A DNA stretch of 64,000 nt from Blasia pusilla. Lineage: Eukaryota; Marchantiophyta; Marchantiopsida; Blasiales. The first letter of the stretch is position 1. Every line of letters begins with the position of its first letter. Shown here one piece after another: positions 1 to 13,900 of this stretch. The translations under genes and the position numbers were made by a program. Below the pieces are notes generated by a model. The model did not search any database. It had not been told where the DNA came from and saw nothing but the letters and a program-made list of their open reading frames with translations. The stretch is taken from the NCBI GenBank assembly GCA_050084515.1, contig CM114271.1, positions 51,398,001-51,462,000 on the forward strand, read 5' to 3'.

Positions 1-1100
1 TCCTCTCCTTTCTATCCTAATTCCTCCATAGCCGTCACAAATCATCTCCCTACAAAGCCTGCTCCCGACCAGTGCACGCGCTTTGCGACACCCTATTCTC
101 CACGTAAACTAAAACGCGTTTTCCTTCCTCCCTTTCAGGCGAACGTCCAAACATCGTGCACCGCTTCTCTTGTCTTCCGCTCTCTTCCTTCGGCTGTGTC
201 TACTCTCGACTCTCGAATTCATCACAATTACCACACTCTCAGATTCACGCACTTCTTTAAGATTTATTAAGCAAAGAAAAAGTTCCGACTTGGATGGTAA
301 TCAGTACTTGCATCCGCCTTATCGAGAAAACCCTAGCAAACTCTACAGTGGATGTGCTATTCTGGAAACCAAACATAGCACGCTGAAAGCTGTCCATGCG
401 TCGTTGGATAACAAGGGCATCAATTCATGGAGGGAGGAATCTTACTATATTATTAGAGAAACTGCAGGCAGGTTCATCAACGCCGTCCCTCCCACTGTCC
501 GTAAAGACGACTCTACTGAGCCTACTACTGGTTCCTTTCTTTCTCCAATTCCCAGAATCCCCGTGATTCGTGCATCATCTTTTTCCCTCCCTCCTCCTCC
601 GCAATAATTCTCGATCTTCCGATTATCAAGAACGCGCACCCGCCAATTCCGCGTTCTCAAGTGACTTCTCCTCCTGCGCCGACAATGCCCCATCCGTAAT
701 TCCCTCCTCGCCGGCTCTTCCCAAGCGGAATCCGCCATAGCCGGCGCCTATTGCTTCGCCAGGACCTCGATGCCAACAACGTGCGCTCCCCATCACTGGC
801 CTCGCTCTCCTTACACCACTGTACTCAACCAAACGTGCGACGTACTCTGCACCCGATGGAACGGACAGATGTTGGCTCATAAATTGTTAATGGATTTCCG
901 TCCGGGCAGCCCGTCAAGCACTTTGTTTATGGGTTGATTCTCCGAAGGGCAGCTCAGGGAGAGATTGTACGGGCAGTTTTGAGAGACATTCTCAAGCGGG
1001 CAGGACGGGGCAGCTGACTCATAGCCGCGAGGGGGATTATGTACTTGAGCAGATCCTAATTCTTCGGGTAATCACCGATTAAATCACCCATGCATCGACT
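1..1100. other. GC-richer segment without a recognised gene
   Basis: This stretch is visibly richer in G, C and CpG than the AT-rich DNA after it. An open frame of about 145 codons runs on the plus strand from about 170 to 607, but it contains no ATG and I recognise no domain in it. It could be an exon or the upstream part of a gene lying to the left of the window, or an old repeat. The base change near 1100 is the only firm observation. Confidence 0.3.
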
Positions 1101-1904
1101 CTTCTGGAGACACGTGTCCTTTATCCTGTCATGGATAGAAATCCCATACATAGAATTTCTATCCAGAATAAGATAGAGAGAATTAAGTGAAAATTCGTTT
1201 CTCTCGACTAAAATATTTTGGAATGCATACGGGAGGGATTAAGTATATAACCTACTCGTATGATAGGCCAATGAAAATCTATTTTATTAAAAGAAAAGGA
1301 AAGTGAAAAGCAGAAAATTCTATTTTATAAAGAAGAAAAAAACTTGATAAGACCACAAGGAAAGTGAAGGAGGCAAGTAATAAAAAAAAATCAAATAGAT
1401 AAATTTTAACAAGGGCTCATAACCAATTTTCAATGAACTATACCATTTATATATTTAAATAAATCCGACATAAATCTTATAAGCTGGCGAGATATGAATA
1501 CATGACGAGATAAGTGACCATCTATTGCTTCCGTCAAACGTATTAATGCCAATGTTTGTGCAAGTTGTAATGCCACCAAGATGCATGGTTGATAATTAGC
1601 TATTACAATTGAAAAAAGAAGGAATACACGAACATGTAAGTTGATGATTATTGACGGAATTATGAATAGATCTTCTTCAAAAGACACATATTAGTACCCC
1701 AATTTTCATCCAATTGCATTGCATCCTTGTTTTAGTATCCCCATATAAGTCTATATTGGATCCATTCATTTTAAAGTTAATATTTCTTATATGCAAGAAT
1801 TTCATTAAAAATTGTTGAAAAAACACAATCCATATTTTATTGATTCACTATATAACAAAAGATTTTTGTAAAATTTTCTGTTATTTATTATGGATAGAAA
1901 TTTA

Positions 1905-2080
1905 CTTTCTCATTTCTTCCTCCCTCCACCCCCACTTCCTTCCTCCTTACTATCCCATTCGCCCTTACCCTACTTTCCATCGTGAAGTATAAGTATGGGG
2001 TCCCACTTCTTGCAATCCATGTCCATAGATATGTCTAAACTTGTCTCTTTTTATGCAACCACGTACTCAAATGGAGAGTG
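1905..2080 (+). repeat. dispersed repeat family A, copy 1 (partial)
   Basis: The pyrimidine-rich run with CCTCCTTACTATCCCATTC and the following segment with CTTTCCATCGTGAAGTATAA, a GGTCCCAC-like word, GCAATCCATG and CTTGTC line up by eye with 18,780-18,940 on the same strand and with the reverse complement of 3,140-3,330. No protein is visible. The three copies are clearly diverged from each other, so this is an old interspersed repeat of unknown class. Confidence 0.55.
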
Positions 2081-2089
2081 ACCTTTAAA

Positions 2090-3135
2090 ATAGATATAAG
2101 TTTCATAATTATTTGAGAAAGAGGGTATTATATGAAAGAGTTTTTTGAAATAAAACTTTTGAGAGAATTCATTTTAAGAGAAAATTGTAGGGATTTCTCA
2201 AATAACATATAGATATCTATTAAAAAAACTAAATATGTGTTAATAGTATGCAAATGGATTCACCTACAGCCTTACCAACACAAAATTAAGAGGAAGAAAA
2301 ATATAAAGAGAGAATGCTTAGGAACGATTAAAAATGAAAATTTAGAGTGTTTCAAAAAACGATAGGGTTTTACAAGCTTCCACATCTATTGTAACATGTA
2401 CAATATTAGTGCCATCTAATTGCTTTTTTTATTGATATCAACCAAAATTCATGATATGATTTGAATTTTCTAAACATAAATAAAATCAAAATCATGCCTC
2501 CTTCTCGCATTTCAAGAATAATGTATGGTCTTATTACCTTTATCCCTTTCTTTCTTTTTCTCTAGGTGTGTGATAGAGAAGAGTTTTACAAGTCTTCTTG
2601 AGTTGTGGGAATAATCTCTAACAATTACTTATGAATCACAAAATTAGGAGTGAGAAGTAATCGAGTAAGATTATGGAATAATTGTTCAAAATTCCAATAT
2701 TTCCTTTTATTTTACAAAATATTCAAAAGCAAAATCTCTTATTCTAAACCCATGAGGTGGTTTAAATTAGATTCATCTACATAAATTATATTTATCTTGT
2801 ACAAATATGTTATAAGTATATTTATAAAAAAGAGGAAATTATGATTTCTTGAAAAAAAATCTATTTATTATTAATATCAATGAGCACAAGAAAGAATTTT
2901 ATTCTATAACTTTGCAAAACTTTTGAGTAGCACCGAAATCAATTGATTGAACATATCTTTTGCGATTATGATACATAGGAAAGGAATAATTCTTGTAATT
3001 AAAGAATGTGACTAAGAACCTAAAAGGGATCCAAATCGAGAGTCCCCTCCCATTTGGACGAAGACTAACATAGTCCACATTCTTTACAATAAAGTTAGCG
3101 TTTCATTTTTCCATGGTTACACAAAAACAGAAAAA
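2090..3135. other. AT-rich intergenic DNA
   Basis: I see no coding region, RNA gene or clear repeat structure here. The sequence is made of short A- and T-runs with stops in all frames. Confidence 0.5.
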
Positions 3136-3139
3136 AATT

Positions 3140-3415
3140 GTCTTTAGGATGAACATGAACGGACAAGTCTTGACATGTTCATGGATTGCAAAAGGTGGGA
3201 TCTACACTAATAGCTCATGATGGAATGCATGGCAAAGGTGAGTGGAGCAATAAGGGGGGAGGGAGTGGAGGTGGAGGGAGGAAGAAACATGAGAGTATGA
3301 AACACAAAGGCAAATGGGGGCATTGAGAAAGAAGAGGAAGGTAGATGTCAAGTCCTTCCATAGGACCGACGTTGTCCACATGCAACCTTGCATTTTTCGG
3401 ATCCTTTTGTACACA
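3140..3415 (-). repeat. dispersed repeat family A, copy 2
   Basis: Read on the minus strand, this segment goes from GCAAGGTTGCATGTGGAC through TATGGAAGGACTTGACAT, a long C/T-rich run, and then CATTCCATCATGAGCTATTA and ACTTGTCCGTTCATG. The same order of words occurs at 18,655-18,940 on the plus strand. Short open frames on the minus strand here reflect the pyrimidine-rich run and are not taken as genes. Confidence 0.6.
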
Positions 3416-3635
3416 CATACTCTAATATTTTAAAGAAGAAATGCAAGATTCTACCTCTTCCCGTTTTAAATTCCCTTTTAATTTTTTTCTTCCCTTGCCA
3501 TCAAAATTTTGCAATGATTTACTCATTTATCCTCCCTATTATTAATATAAGATGGAAGCATTATCCAAGTTTTCCCCATGCTACTATAGTTTGACAGACT
3601 AGTGGAAGAATAGTTGTAGCTTCTGTTTGGTGTTG

Positions 3636-4115
3636 TCACGTCTTTTAGGATAGATCAGCGAGATCTAGTAGAGCACCTTTGGAGATACTGGAGGAAAACC
3701 CTCAAAAGGTTGAGGCTGACCTGCTGAGGCCACGGGTAATGTGCGAGAGCAAGTTTCCCTTTCATTTCGGATCATTTGGAGCCATATTGAGGAACTTACT
3801 ATTTTGGGTAAATTACCACTTTTTGTATAGTTAACTTTCTAATTTAAGAAGTGGCCCTTGACCAACTACAACAAGTTAAAAGCCAAGGAGATGATTTTCG
3901 AATATAAGTTACCGTGGAAAGGGGTTTGGGAGAGGGAAGGGAGTATACCTCCAAGAGAGTGAGCTTGAGAGATCATTCTCTCTTTGTTGAACCTCTTGGC
4001 ATGAGGCGGCGAAGCTATGCTCCTCCTTGTCTTGTGTGTGTAACCCAAGCTTCTCATTAGTAAAATGGGGAAGTTTTGACATGAGAGAGAGTGCACACTA
4101 TGGAGAGCTTGGTGT
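3636..4115 (+). repeat. dispersed repeat family B, copy 1
   Basis: About 480 bp align by eye to 61,000-61,490 on the same strand. Both begin near CAC/TG-CTTTTAGGATAGATC, share a GAGGTTGAGG/CTGACCTGCTGAG-like block, a CATTTGGAG-CATAT block, GTATACCTCCAAGAGAG and TTGTTGAACCTC, and end after a GAGAGTGCACAC word. No coding sequence is evident. The 5' end resembles the TGTCACG starts seen in plant LTRs, so a solo LTR or LTR fragment is possible. The second copy lies inside a chromovirus gag, so the family is mobile or was mobile. Confidence 0.6.
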
Positions 4116-7100
4116 GAGATTTGAATGACTAATTGGATATATTTTGGTACTTCTCGTCTCGTTGTTTGGAAGCCGTGAGTTAGCATGGGATCGTGCATGT
4201 TTGTGTGTATGTTCGGTGATAGCAATGTATGTTGTGTACCGATGTGTATGCGCACAACAAGGTCTTCGAGGGATCTTGTATTTCTCCATTTTGAGAGATC
4301 ATATGTAACCTACTCTTTGAAGATAATCTACGAGGCTATGAGTGTGGGATCAGCCTTCTATTTATAAGAAGTGACAACCTTGGAGAGTTTGACCCTCTCA
4401 TCCTTTGTGTGGAGCCACTTGGGCCTCTAGAGTTTGAGAGTTAGTTGGAAATTGAATAGTAGTTGGTCTCGTAAGAAGACGATGTGTGTAGTCGTTAAGG
4501 AGTTGGTACCTTGTGTACTCAAGGTTATTTGTGACTTGCTAGGAGGATGTTATATGTGAGTACTGGTCACCCCTCGAGGTGTTCAAAAGGGGTATACCTT
4601 CGATGAAACTCATGCAGAGCTCATCTTTCTTAGATTGGATCCCATCTTGGGATCTTTGAGCCTCGATTCTCTCGTGAAGAGTGGACTAGGATTGATCGTA
4701 GATCATACATATTAAGAGTTCATTGCATATTTTTTCTTATTACTATAACAATGTGTATCATTCTGTGGATATTTGGATTAGGCATAGTTAATAGTAGACT
4801 ACATTCTTGTATAGATGTGTTAGGATTCATGGTAAGATGGATATTAGACTTGTATGCGTTACAATCAATGTATATTGGCAACAATATCTATTTGTACGAC
4901 ATCTTCTTTACGCTTTACCTATTGCAAAAATCCAATAAAGTTGGATTCTAATATCAAATTGTCTTCACTAAAAGACAAAAATAAGAAATAATTTGGCAAT
5001 GAGGACTATTTCTTATAAAACGTTATATATGACATTAATAAAGCAATAAGAGTTTTGCGAAGGATCCTCTTGGGTCATCAGTTATCCAAGGGGTCTCTTA
5101 CAAAAATAACTCCTAAGTATAAGAATACATCAACCATAACTATGAAAATCTTGAAATATCCTCGTAACTAATACAACAATTTTATATCCACTCATACAAT
5201 AAAAATTATTTCATACCAGTTTTCATCTTGAATTCAACTTGAAGATAAGAGATCCACAATCTTCACTAGTGTGGCTAATGACATGTGCAAAGTAAATTGG
5301 AGATAGATAATTTCACCTCTTAGAAGGAAAATAATTTGTATGTATTATTTTCCTCATTCTAGAAGGAATTATTTTCTTCACATGGAATTAAGCCTCGATT
5401 TGATTTGAATCCTTGCATATGTGGAAAATAAACTCTCTAGATTTATCTCTTCTTGGTATGCTATATTTTTTAAATGTTATGAGGGAGTTGTTTAACAACC
5501 CGCATTTCTTCCATTGTGGAATCTTCATCCATACTTCATATTTTGATTACAAAAAATTGGGATCCTGTTTATTTAAACTTCTTGGCACATTTTTTAATTT
5601 CACAAGGAATTTTCACGTGTACACATCCCATTCCTTTATGAAATTTAAGTCGGATATCTAAATTTTATATTTTGATTCAATTTTTTTGAAAATATGGAAA
5701 TTGAATTAAAAAACAATTGATACTAGGTGGATGGATGCAATGAGGGAATAACAGGGCATGTCATTATCTTCAATGAAACTTTATAGCCCCAAAAAAATTC
5801 ATAAATATTGAACGCCTATATATTCCAATTCTCATATTAATGTGATCTGAATGGGATGTCATACGGAATATTTTTGTATCATAAGTGAAAATAAAATAGA
5901 ACATCTAGGCAATGCTTGGACTCCACTTCATAAAATTTTTGGCATGTCATAATGAATACTTAAACCAAATAAAAGGAACCTTCAATGTCACTACTTGATA
6001 ATGCACATTCAATGAGATAGTGCAAAGAAAAATAGTCACTAATTTGATTTCAATGTGTATATTAAGTGTTCAATAGGTTCTTGATTATATTTTAAATAAT
6101 AATTTGGATGAATGAGTCCAATTTATATCACTTTTTTAAAGAACAAAATTGCAAATTTAAGCAAATATCGTTTCCGTTAAGTTTGCATATCTCCCACACT
6201 TTAGGTATGTTTTTAGATTAAAATTTGGCCCATAGATATACATCAATCAAAGCTTTTCAAAAGAAGGGCCAAGATTGGATTCTACTTCAAATCTAAAAGA
6301 ACATTATGGTCTGTTGGCTAGGAGTGACTTGATTGGTAAGTTTTACCTTATGCTTCAAGAGGTGGGGTGGATTCTCTCTTTGACATGGAGATGATAAAAA
6401 GTCAATGTATGGTGAAATTTCACCAAAAGCTCAATTAAATATGGGGACCAGATCTCCAAGATCTATTGGTACAAAAGCATGAATTATATTATGATTGGAA
6501 GGTTTCCATCAATATGCAAATATGAAGGTGCTTTCCCAACGTGTATTTTTTACAATTTGCATGGGAAGGGTCTTCCTAAACGTACAATATTGGATGTGTC
6601 AAATTTAAGAAATACTATACAATTTTTTATAAATTATTATCTAAAATTTTACATCCAACTCATTGGAAATTCAAAATTTTTATTTTCCTTCACAAATAAG
6701 GAACTCACATGCTAAGTCAAGGTGCTTATAAGATGGGGTCTTGAGTGTGTGCATGCAAAATTGAAGTGCAAAATGATTTTTAGAAAAGAATATAAATATG
6801 TTCTTGATAATTGTGAAAATGTTCTCGTACTAGTATATTACCTTCTTGGTACTTTTATGCCCGTATGATGGAATGAGCCATACAGACATTCTCTACTCCT
6901 CATGAGAGTGTATATCCTCCTTTGTCCCTTTGCTCCTAGTTTATATGCCCTTTCTTATATTCCTCCCACCCTATCCTTGTCTTTATGGAGGAATGGAGAG
7001 TGTTGGAGGAAGGCTGATTGGTTTCTCATGCCCTAGTCCATCTCCATATCCATACTGAAATTTAATAGCTCATAAACAAATCTTGACGAAGCCTTTTACC

Positions 7101-9027
7101 GGTTGAAAATTTATCCTTTTCTCTCTTCTTCCATCACTTAACAAATTTTATGAAGTTATAAAATCCGCAATCTTTCTCTTCCCTTTGAGCCTTATTTCTG
7201 TACACTAGTTTAGTGAATAGATAAAATAGAAGTACCTTATATTTCTTGTTGAAAATTTAAGAATCTTTGTTTCCCTCCCTTAATCAAAATTCAGACTTAA
7301 TCTGCTCCTCTCATGTGTTGAAAATAAAAAAAAATTGAATTCATTTAAAGGAATTTTTTTAAATAATCTATTTTGCACTACAACTACACACATAACATAT
7401 TAGAGACCCTATGAGACCACATTACATATTCTTTAAATGGCCCATATTTAAATTCTTCTCATGTGTATATCCAAATTTCTCAATAGAAGTTGTGTTATGG
7501 TTATTTTTTAATTTTAGCAACGAAATCTTCACTTAAATACTTTTTTAGATGAATTAATTTATGTTGTGATTATATTTCACCTTTATTATGGACTCATCCA
7601 AATAGACTCCCAAAAAAATATGTATTGAATGATTTTTTTGCGATGACATGAAATATTTCTTTTTAATAGAATAGGTCTCATTTTTATATATTCGAAGTGA
7701 CTAGTTTATGGATAAACATAATCAAAGGAAAGATATTCAAGAAATATCTTTGCACACCGTACCTCGTTCAACAAAGGAAATAGTGGGTAAACCCATGTGC
7801 ACCAATAGATTGACAAGAACGTTACCTCCTATTTCTCTTATCATAGTAATATCCCATTGAAAATTCCAATCATATACTTAACTAGGAATTTTAGGATAGT
7901 TCATTGTACACAAGTAAATAATATCATCTTGGTTTGGCCTTAAGCTATGTCCTAACTAAAAAATGACTTTGCAAACTATTTACAAGGCTCCTTTTATGTA
8001 TAGCAATGACAAATCCACATGGTTAATGTCTTCATCTAAGTATGGCGTATTGATAACTATGTTGTTGTTTTCCTTTCACTTAAGAATATATAATATAGAC
8101 TTGAGCTTCATGGGAGATATGGATATATCTTTGATCCCTAGTTGGTATGAGTCCAAATTTGGAAGTATGCTTCATGTACACATTTTTCAAGTATTTTATG
8201 ATATAGTCTTTAAGTTTATGCTTTTGAAGTTGTGAATGTGAGTGTGGATACTTTATAAATTTCACCCATTTCCCTAACAATGCTCAATGAGATTCGATGT
8301 GATATCTTCAAGATCTTGATTATGATCTCAAAAGTTAAAACTTTAAATAAGTTATATTTTGAACCTTCAATTTATGTATCAAACCAATGATAGAACTCAA
8401 ATAAAGAAAGTGATCGATAAGTAAATATAATAAAAGAACAATATCTCTATCTATGTTTTTTGGAGTACTTTATCAAATCCTACATTATTTATCTATAATT
8501 TATAACTTTGAAACCCAAGATATATAACATAACTGAATATTACTATAATCCAATACACAACTCTGTGAAAGTAGTTATGGCCGGTGTTGTTGTAGATTAT
8601 AAGGTCTCTCCTCTAACTTAAGTTTTTTTTAAAATCGGTACATCTTATATAATAATCTATAAAGTGGTTGATAATATTTTCAATGAGAATTATCTTTATT
8701 CTCATTGATTCCTATGGTCTTTTAAGATGGTTGTAGTACATTTAAAAACTTATTTTATAATTAAGAGATATTATTTATTCTTTAAGGTCTAAAATTTCTC
8801 AAAAATTACAAAGATTTGAAGATGATTTGTATGTAATATTATTAAAAAAATTAAGTCATAATGCTCAAGAATGAATAAAAACTTGTAATTTTTGCTTATG
8901 TGATACACTTAATCAGATAGATAGAGATCAAAAAATACTTGAAAAAGTGAGAATATGATGAAACCATTAGATTAGACACTTGTTGTGAATATAGAATTAA
9001 AAAATAAATGGTAAATTCATCATCATC

Positions 9028-9030
<3 letters not shown>
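4116..9030. other. AT-rich intergenic DNA
   Basis: Strongly AT-rich sequence with scattered short open frames of 60-90 codons that have no recognisable domain and no gene-like context. I see no RNA gene or clear transposon remnant. A C/T-rich stretch near 6,900-7,050 may be a very old copy of repeat family A, but the match is too weak to call. Confidence 0.45.

Positions 9031-9080
<50 letters not shown>
9031..9080. repeat. (AT)25 microsatellite
   Basis: An uninterrupted AT dinucleotide tract of about 50 bp, preceded by CATCATCATA. It is likely length-polymorphic and can extrude as a cruciform. Confidence 0.97.
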
Positions 9081-9084
<4 letters not shown>

Positions 9085-10395
9085 CAGTAAATTTAATTTT
9101 GGACAAATTATATCTTTTCACTTATTAATTAATAAATAAAGTAGTTCTCATTTTTTCCAAAACCCCATCTCTCAATTAATAAAACAAAATCATTCATTTT
9201 GATCCAAATTTTGTTTCAATTTTCTGAATATTTCAGAAATTTATTTCCAAATAACATTTTATTCCCGTTCCAAAATTAACTTGAAATGAAGAGATTTATT
9301 TTTTCACTAAGTATTGGAGTAAAAATTAAATTTTGATTTTGAAAAGTAAATTTAACATGAAGAGACTCACAAATTTTTCATAAGGATTATTTTTAATTAA
9401 AAAAATTTACAGTTTATACTAACACCTCTTCTCTATTCAGTTTGGAAATATTAAACAAAATTTGAAGAGTTGAAAGGCTTAATATATAGCATTCATCGGA
9501 AACCTTTGAGCGAAAGGTAATGCGGTTAATAGTATGATTGTGCAAAATTCCAAACACAAGAAAAAAATCCATAAAATGTAGTTTTGATGTTGGAAATATT
9601 TGAATGATTTCATTAGATGAAATTCAATAAGATCGGTAAGGGGCTTGTGTGTGCACTATCATTAATTTCTTCCTTCACATGCAATACATTATTTTATTTT
9701 ACGTGCATGGCTCGTAGCATGTAAAACATTTTCTTGTTATCCAGTTGCCACATGTCAAATAGACATTTGTTCACAAATCAAGAAAGAACTCTCCCATGAT
9801 AATATAGATATTAAATGATTTATTTAGTTAATTCCAGGATTCCCATTTCTATTATTATCACTTTTTTCTTTTTAGGGATATATATCTTTATGGGTTTTGT
9901 CACTTTTGTGAGTTGATTTTTTAAAATATTATTTAAAAAAACCGAGTAATGGTAAAATTTTCTCTCTTATTTTTATTTTTGGATTCTCTTTATCTCTTTC
10001 CCTTTTCTTTAATTTTCTAATTTTGGTAATCTTTATGATTATTGTCCATTATTTTAAGAAAAATCTCCTATCTTTTCATATGCATCATATTAGAAACTCA
10101 ACCTGGATTTTAAAAATTCAAACAGAAGAAATGAATAGTGACTAGCTAGGTATGATATAATATATTCATACACCATTTGAAAATATTCTGAATCGATAAA
10201 TTAAAGAGGAAAGATGCAAACGGACCACGAAAAGACTTGGAAGAAAGAATAGACGATGAATTGCTTGAAAAATATAAAATTAGAAAACAAGGAAAGACTA
10301 ATAGACGAGAAGAATGAGATGAGAAAAGGCTTGGATGGAATAAATGAAATTTGGTAAAGTTTTATGGAAGGATTAAGACAATAAGTAATAGTGTG
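9081..10395. other. AT-rich intergenic DNA
   Basis: I see no gene, RNA or repeat array in this stretch. Confidence 0.45.
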
Positions 10396-10399
10396 CATA

Positions 10400-10960
10400 T
10401 AGATCCATATGCTTGTAGGGGAGATTCGTCAAATTCAAGGTTTTTCGTCTATGGGATAAACATGACCAACATGTCCCCTACCTGGGTTTTTTTGGGGACC
10501 CTGGTGGCCCGCATAGGCTCACGATGCGGGGACAGGTGCACGCTTGGATTAAAGGAGGCGAGAAGTGATCTAATGGGTGTGTAGACTATTGTGCATTTAG
10601 TATCCCATGCGACATGCGTGGGCGAGTTGCGTTTAGGGTCTCATGCGAGCCCAAGACCCAGCCCTATATGAGCTAGTGCACGACATGCGCATGCTTGATG
10701 TGGGCCTATGACAGCGAGGCACAAGCTCAATGCGGGATATAAAACAGATGATAAGGACGCGTGATATATTATTGGATTGGTTGTGGGCTCGTTGAGCCCA
10801 AGCCTATGTTGTGGGCGAGGTAGGGTAGACACGTGTGCCGGATGAAGGGACCTAGGCCCGCATAGACATGTATGTCCTAGGAAAGCACATAAGTCTGTGG
10901 GTATGAACTTATCCATGGGAAAAAAAACTTTGTCCATGCGCAACCTTGGTGATATTGAAT
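10400..10960. other. moderately GC-rich segment with recurring CATGCG words
   Basis: This 0.55-kb block is richer in GC than its surroundings and repeats short words such as GATGCGGGG, CATGCGACATGCG, CATGCGAGCCC and GACATGCGCATGC. Open frames of up to 100 codons exist on the minus strand but look like a by-product of composition. It could be a fragment of a retrotransposon untranslated region; I cannot place it. Confidence 0.3.
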
Positions 10961-13900
10961 GGTAGTGTCTTACCCTCAGCCTTAAGGCATTATTTCATGG
11001 GAAAAATATATAGAAATAATACTGATACTAATCCATGTTTAAACTTGCACTAGTACATAGACATGTATTATCTATCTTTGTATATATGTGCTCATAGAGT
11101 ACCTCACTTACGGATATATGATATAGAATGGATTCACAAATATTGCTTGGTATCATCATGCTCTTTCTCTATAGCTCTATGAAATAGACAAGTGAAACTT
11201 GAAGGATTCTTGGAATATCGTTTCTTAATGCTAAACTTACAAATATTACTTTGAAATAAATATTCAGAGAGACATAGACAATATTAAACCATTTGATTAT
11301 AGATATTACATGTCTATGTTTTAAACCCTCTCCCAATGAGATGAGTTGGAATCGGCCATACTACGAACAGAGAATTGAAAATTTTGTTTAGTATGACATA
11401 GGGGAACTATATTACATATAATGGAGTCCTAAAAATTTTAAATATTAGATTGGTCTCTTGATAAGTGCCGGATAGGAAACCTTCCTAAACTCCTAATACC
11501 GCAAAAAACCTTCCATATTTTTCTTCCTTATTTTGGAATTTGAACCTTGATTCATCTCATAACTCAATTATGAGATTGAATTAAGAACATGACCACCTTT
11601 GAGGTCCTAGGTCTACAAAAATATTCTTGTGTTTGCATATTAATACAAAAGAAGTAAGAATTTTTATGCAACACCACCATATCTTCTAGAGGCTCCAACA
11701 TCTCTAAACTTTACGATGCATCTTCTCTAACCTTGAATTGTACTCTTCAATTTATAAGAGAGATGTTGATCGAGGTTGATAGCAAAGCTCCAATATTAGC
11801 AAAAAGTTGTGTGGATTTTAGAGGAGGTAAACTATTAAGAAAAATAGATCCATCTGCATACAAAATTCCACTCTAGGTCCATGTAAATATTGTTTATAAT
11901 AGTTCCGCCACCTCTCCTTGAGACTCAAACATTTCAAATTTTTATTTTTTTTCTCTAACTTTATGTTGTAGATCACTATTGAAACTCCAATATCAAAATA
12001 AATTTTTATGGATGCTAATGAACTCCAATTTTGGAGAAAAAACCTTCCATACACTTCGGCAATCCAATCTAATTATTTTAGACAAACCTGAATCTATTAT
12101 TTTCCATATTTCCTTTTCAAGAAAAGATTTTATATTTTACAAATGGGAACACTAACAAAATAAACTCCCTCTCTTCATATCACAGTATTGATTAAATGCG
12201 CTTAAAAATAGACGGGAACACTGCAAAGCGTGATTTATTAAATAATAATATTGCTTTTTCTCAAGAAAAGAAATGTGAAAGGAGGAAAATAATCAGATGA
12301 GCCAGGAAGTGGTTACTGTATCGGGCTTATTCTAATCATACCTCACGGTGGAAAGAATTTCTAACCTTTATTAATTTAATTTATATTCAAGAATTATTGG
12401 AGAATAATAGGATTGTAATGAAATTCCCACATTAATAAATGAACTAATAAATACGGACGTGGCAGAGATTGCTCAATCTGCCCATCTAGATCCGCGGCGA
12501 GACCTCAGTGGAGCAATAATTACGACTAAGATAATGTGCCTCGTATTTAGGGATTACTGGATAAGTGGTGCACTAAGGAACTTGGCCCTCCCAACGTGGC
12601 ACTTAGGAATTGAGTAAGTGGATGGAATTCACTAAGTGGATGGTATCGTGGAATTCGTGAGAATGTTACCTTAGCGGACAGAGTTCGTTATTTTGATTTC
12701 TGTGAACCGTTTCCGTTTGGGTTCACATTGACTTCACAACTTCACGACTCATACTTACCGCACTGTTACCGTCGGATGTAAGGTCAGTTGGAGTTAAGGA
12801 AGTCGTCGATTAGGATGCCCTTCGGTTACGGTAATAGGTGAACCAGTAATTGACCAGCCACGTTTCTGGCAGTGGTAGAATATGCTTATGACCGAAAGAT
12901 GCTCGATTGAAATGAATTAATATTTCTTTATTTCCTAGTATAATAAAATTAGGTATTAGTGGCATTACTGTCACGTCTCAAGTAGTGCGTTCATATTATG
13001 AGCCCGATAATGCCATCTGCAGATTTTCGGCACGTGCCATTGTTAGGGAGAATCTAGAGTGGTTGTCCATCAACATTCTAGTTAGTTACCTTATATTATA
13101 GTCAATTCATCTATTTATATTATTATGTGAGAACTTTTTTTATCTGTAAATATTTCTTACACCTAAGGATTGGGAAGGAAAAACAAGAAGTTTTTTTTAT
13201 ATGTCGAGCATAAAAGAAGTTTCAATTGGTGTGTAGCTTCATTAGTCTGGGGTTTTCATCATTCATTTGTTAATGGAGCGTAATCCAACCCCCATACTAT
13301 GTTATATAAGGATTTTTAGTTTTCTTTAGTTTTTTTGAAATTTCTTTTAGCAAATATACTAGTTTTGCCAAATTAAAAAATATATAACCTCTTTCAATTT
13401 AATGTAAATTGAAACCGATTTTTTTTAAATAATTTCATTTTGAAAATAAAAATAAAAATATGATCTCTATGAAAAACTTGTAAGTAATTTTCATGATCAA
13501 TTTTTTAATTAAAAATTAGTATTTAGAAACATAAAAAAAACTAAACATTTATTTTCAAATTGATTTTGGAGGTGAAATTACTTCTTTATTTAAATTAATG
13601 TAGTTTAATCTCTTTTCTAAGCTGTAATTGTCAGGGATTTTTAAGGAAATTTTTGAGACAAATTTTGGATAGAAACGAGTGATTTATCTTTTTAACTCAT
13701 TAAGAAATAAAGGTTAGAGAAATAAGGAGAATTGATTTCTTTCTAAATTCATAAGGGGAGAAATGAACAAGTTTTAGGGGGTTAGTCGTGGCTAAGCTAT
13801 TCCCAACGAACACCACGTGTGAAGCATTTGTGCTTTTCAATTTTATTTTATCTTATTTATTTGATAGTAGATACACCGTGGATAAAGAATGACAAAAATA

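Noticed and set aside
170-607. 145-codon plus-strand open frame near the left edge
   Set aside because: It contains no ATG, shows no recognisable domain, and overlaps open frames on the other strand.
9031-9080. Long AT tract as a centromere or origin signal
   Set aside because: A simple dinucleotide microsatellite without satellite context.
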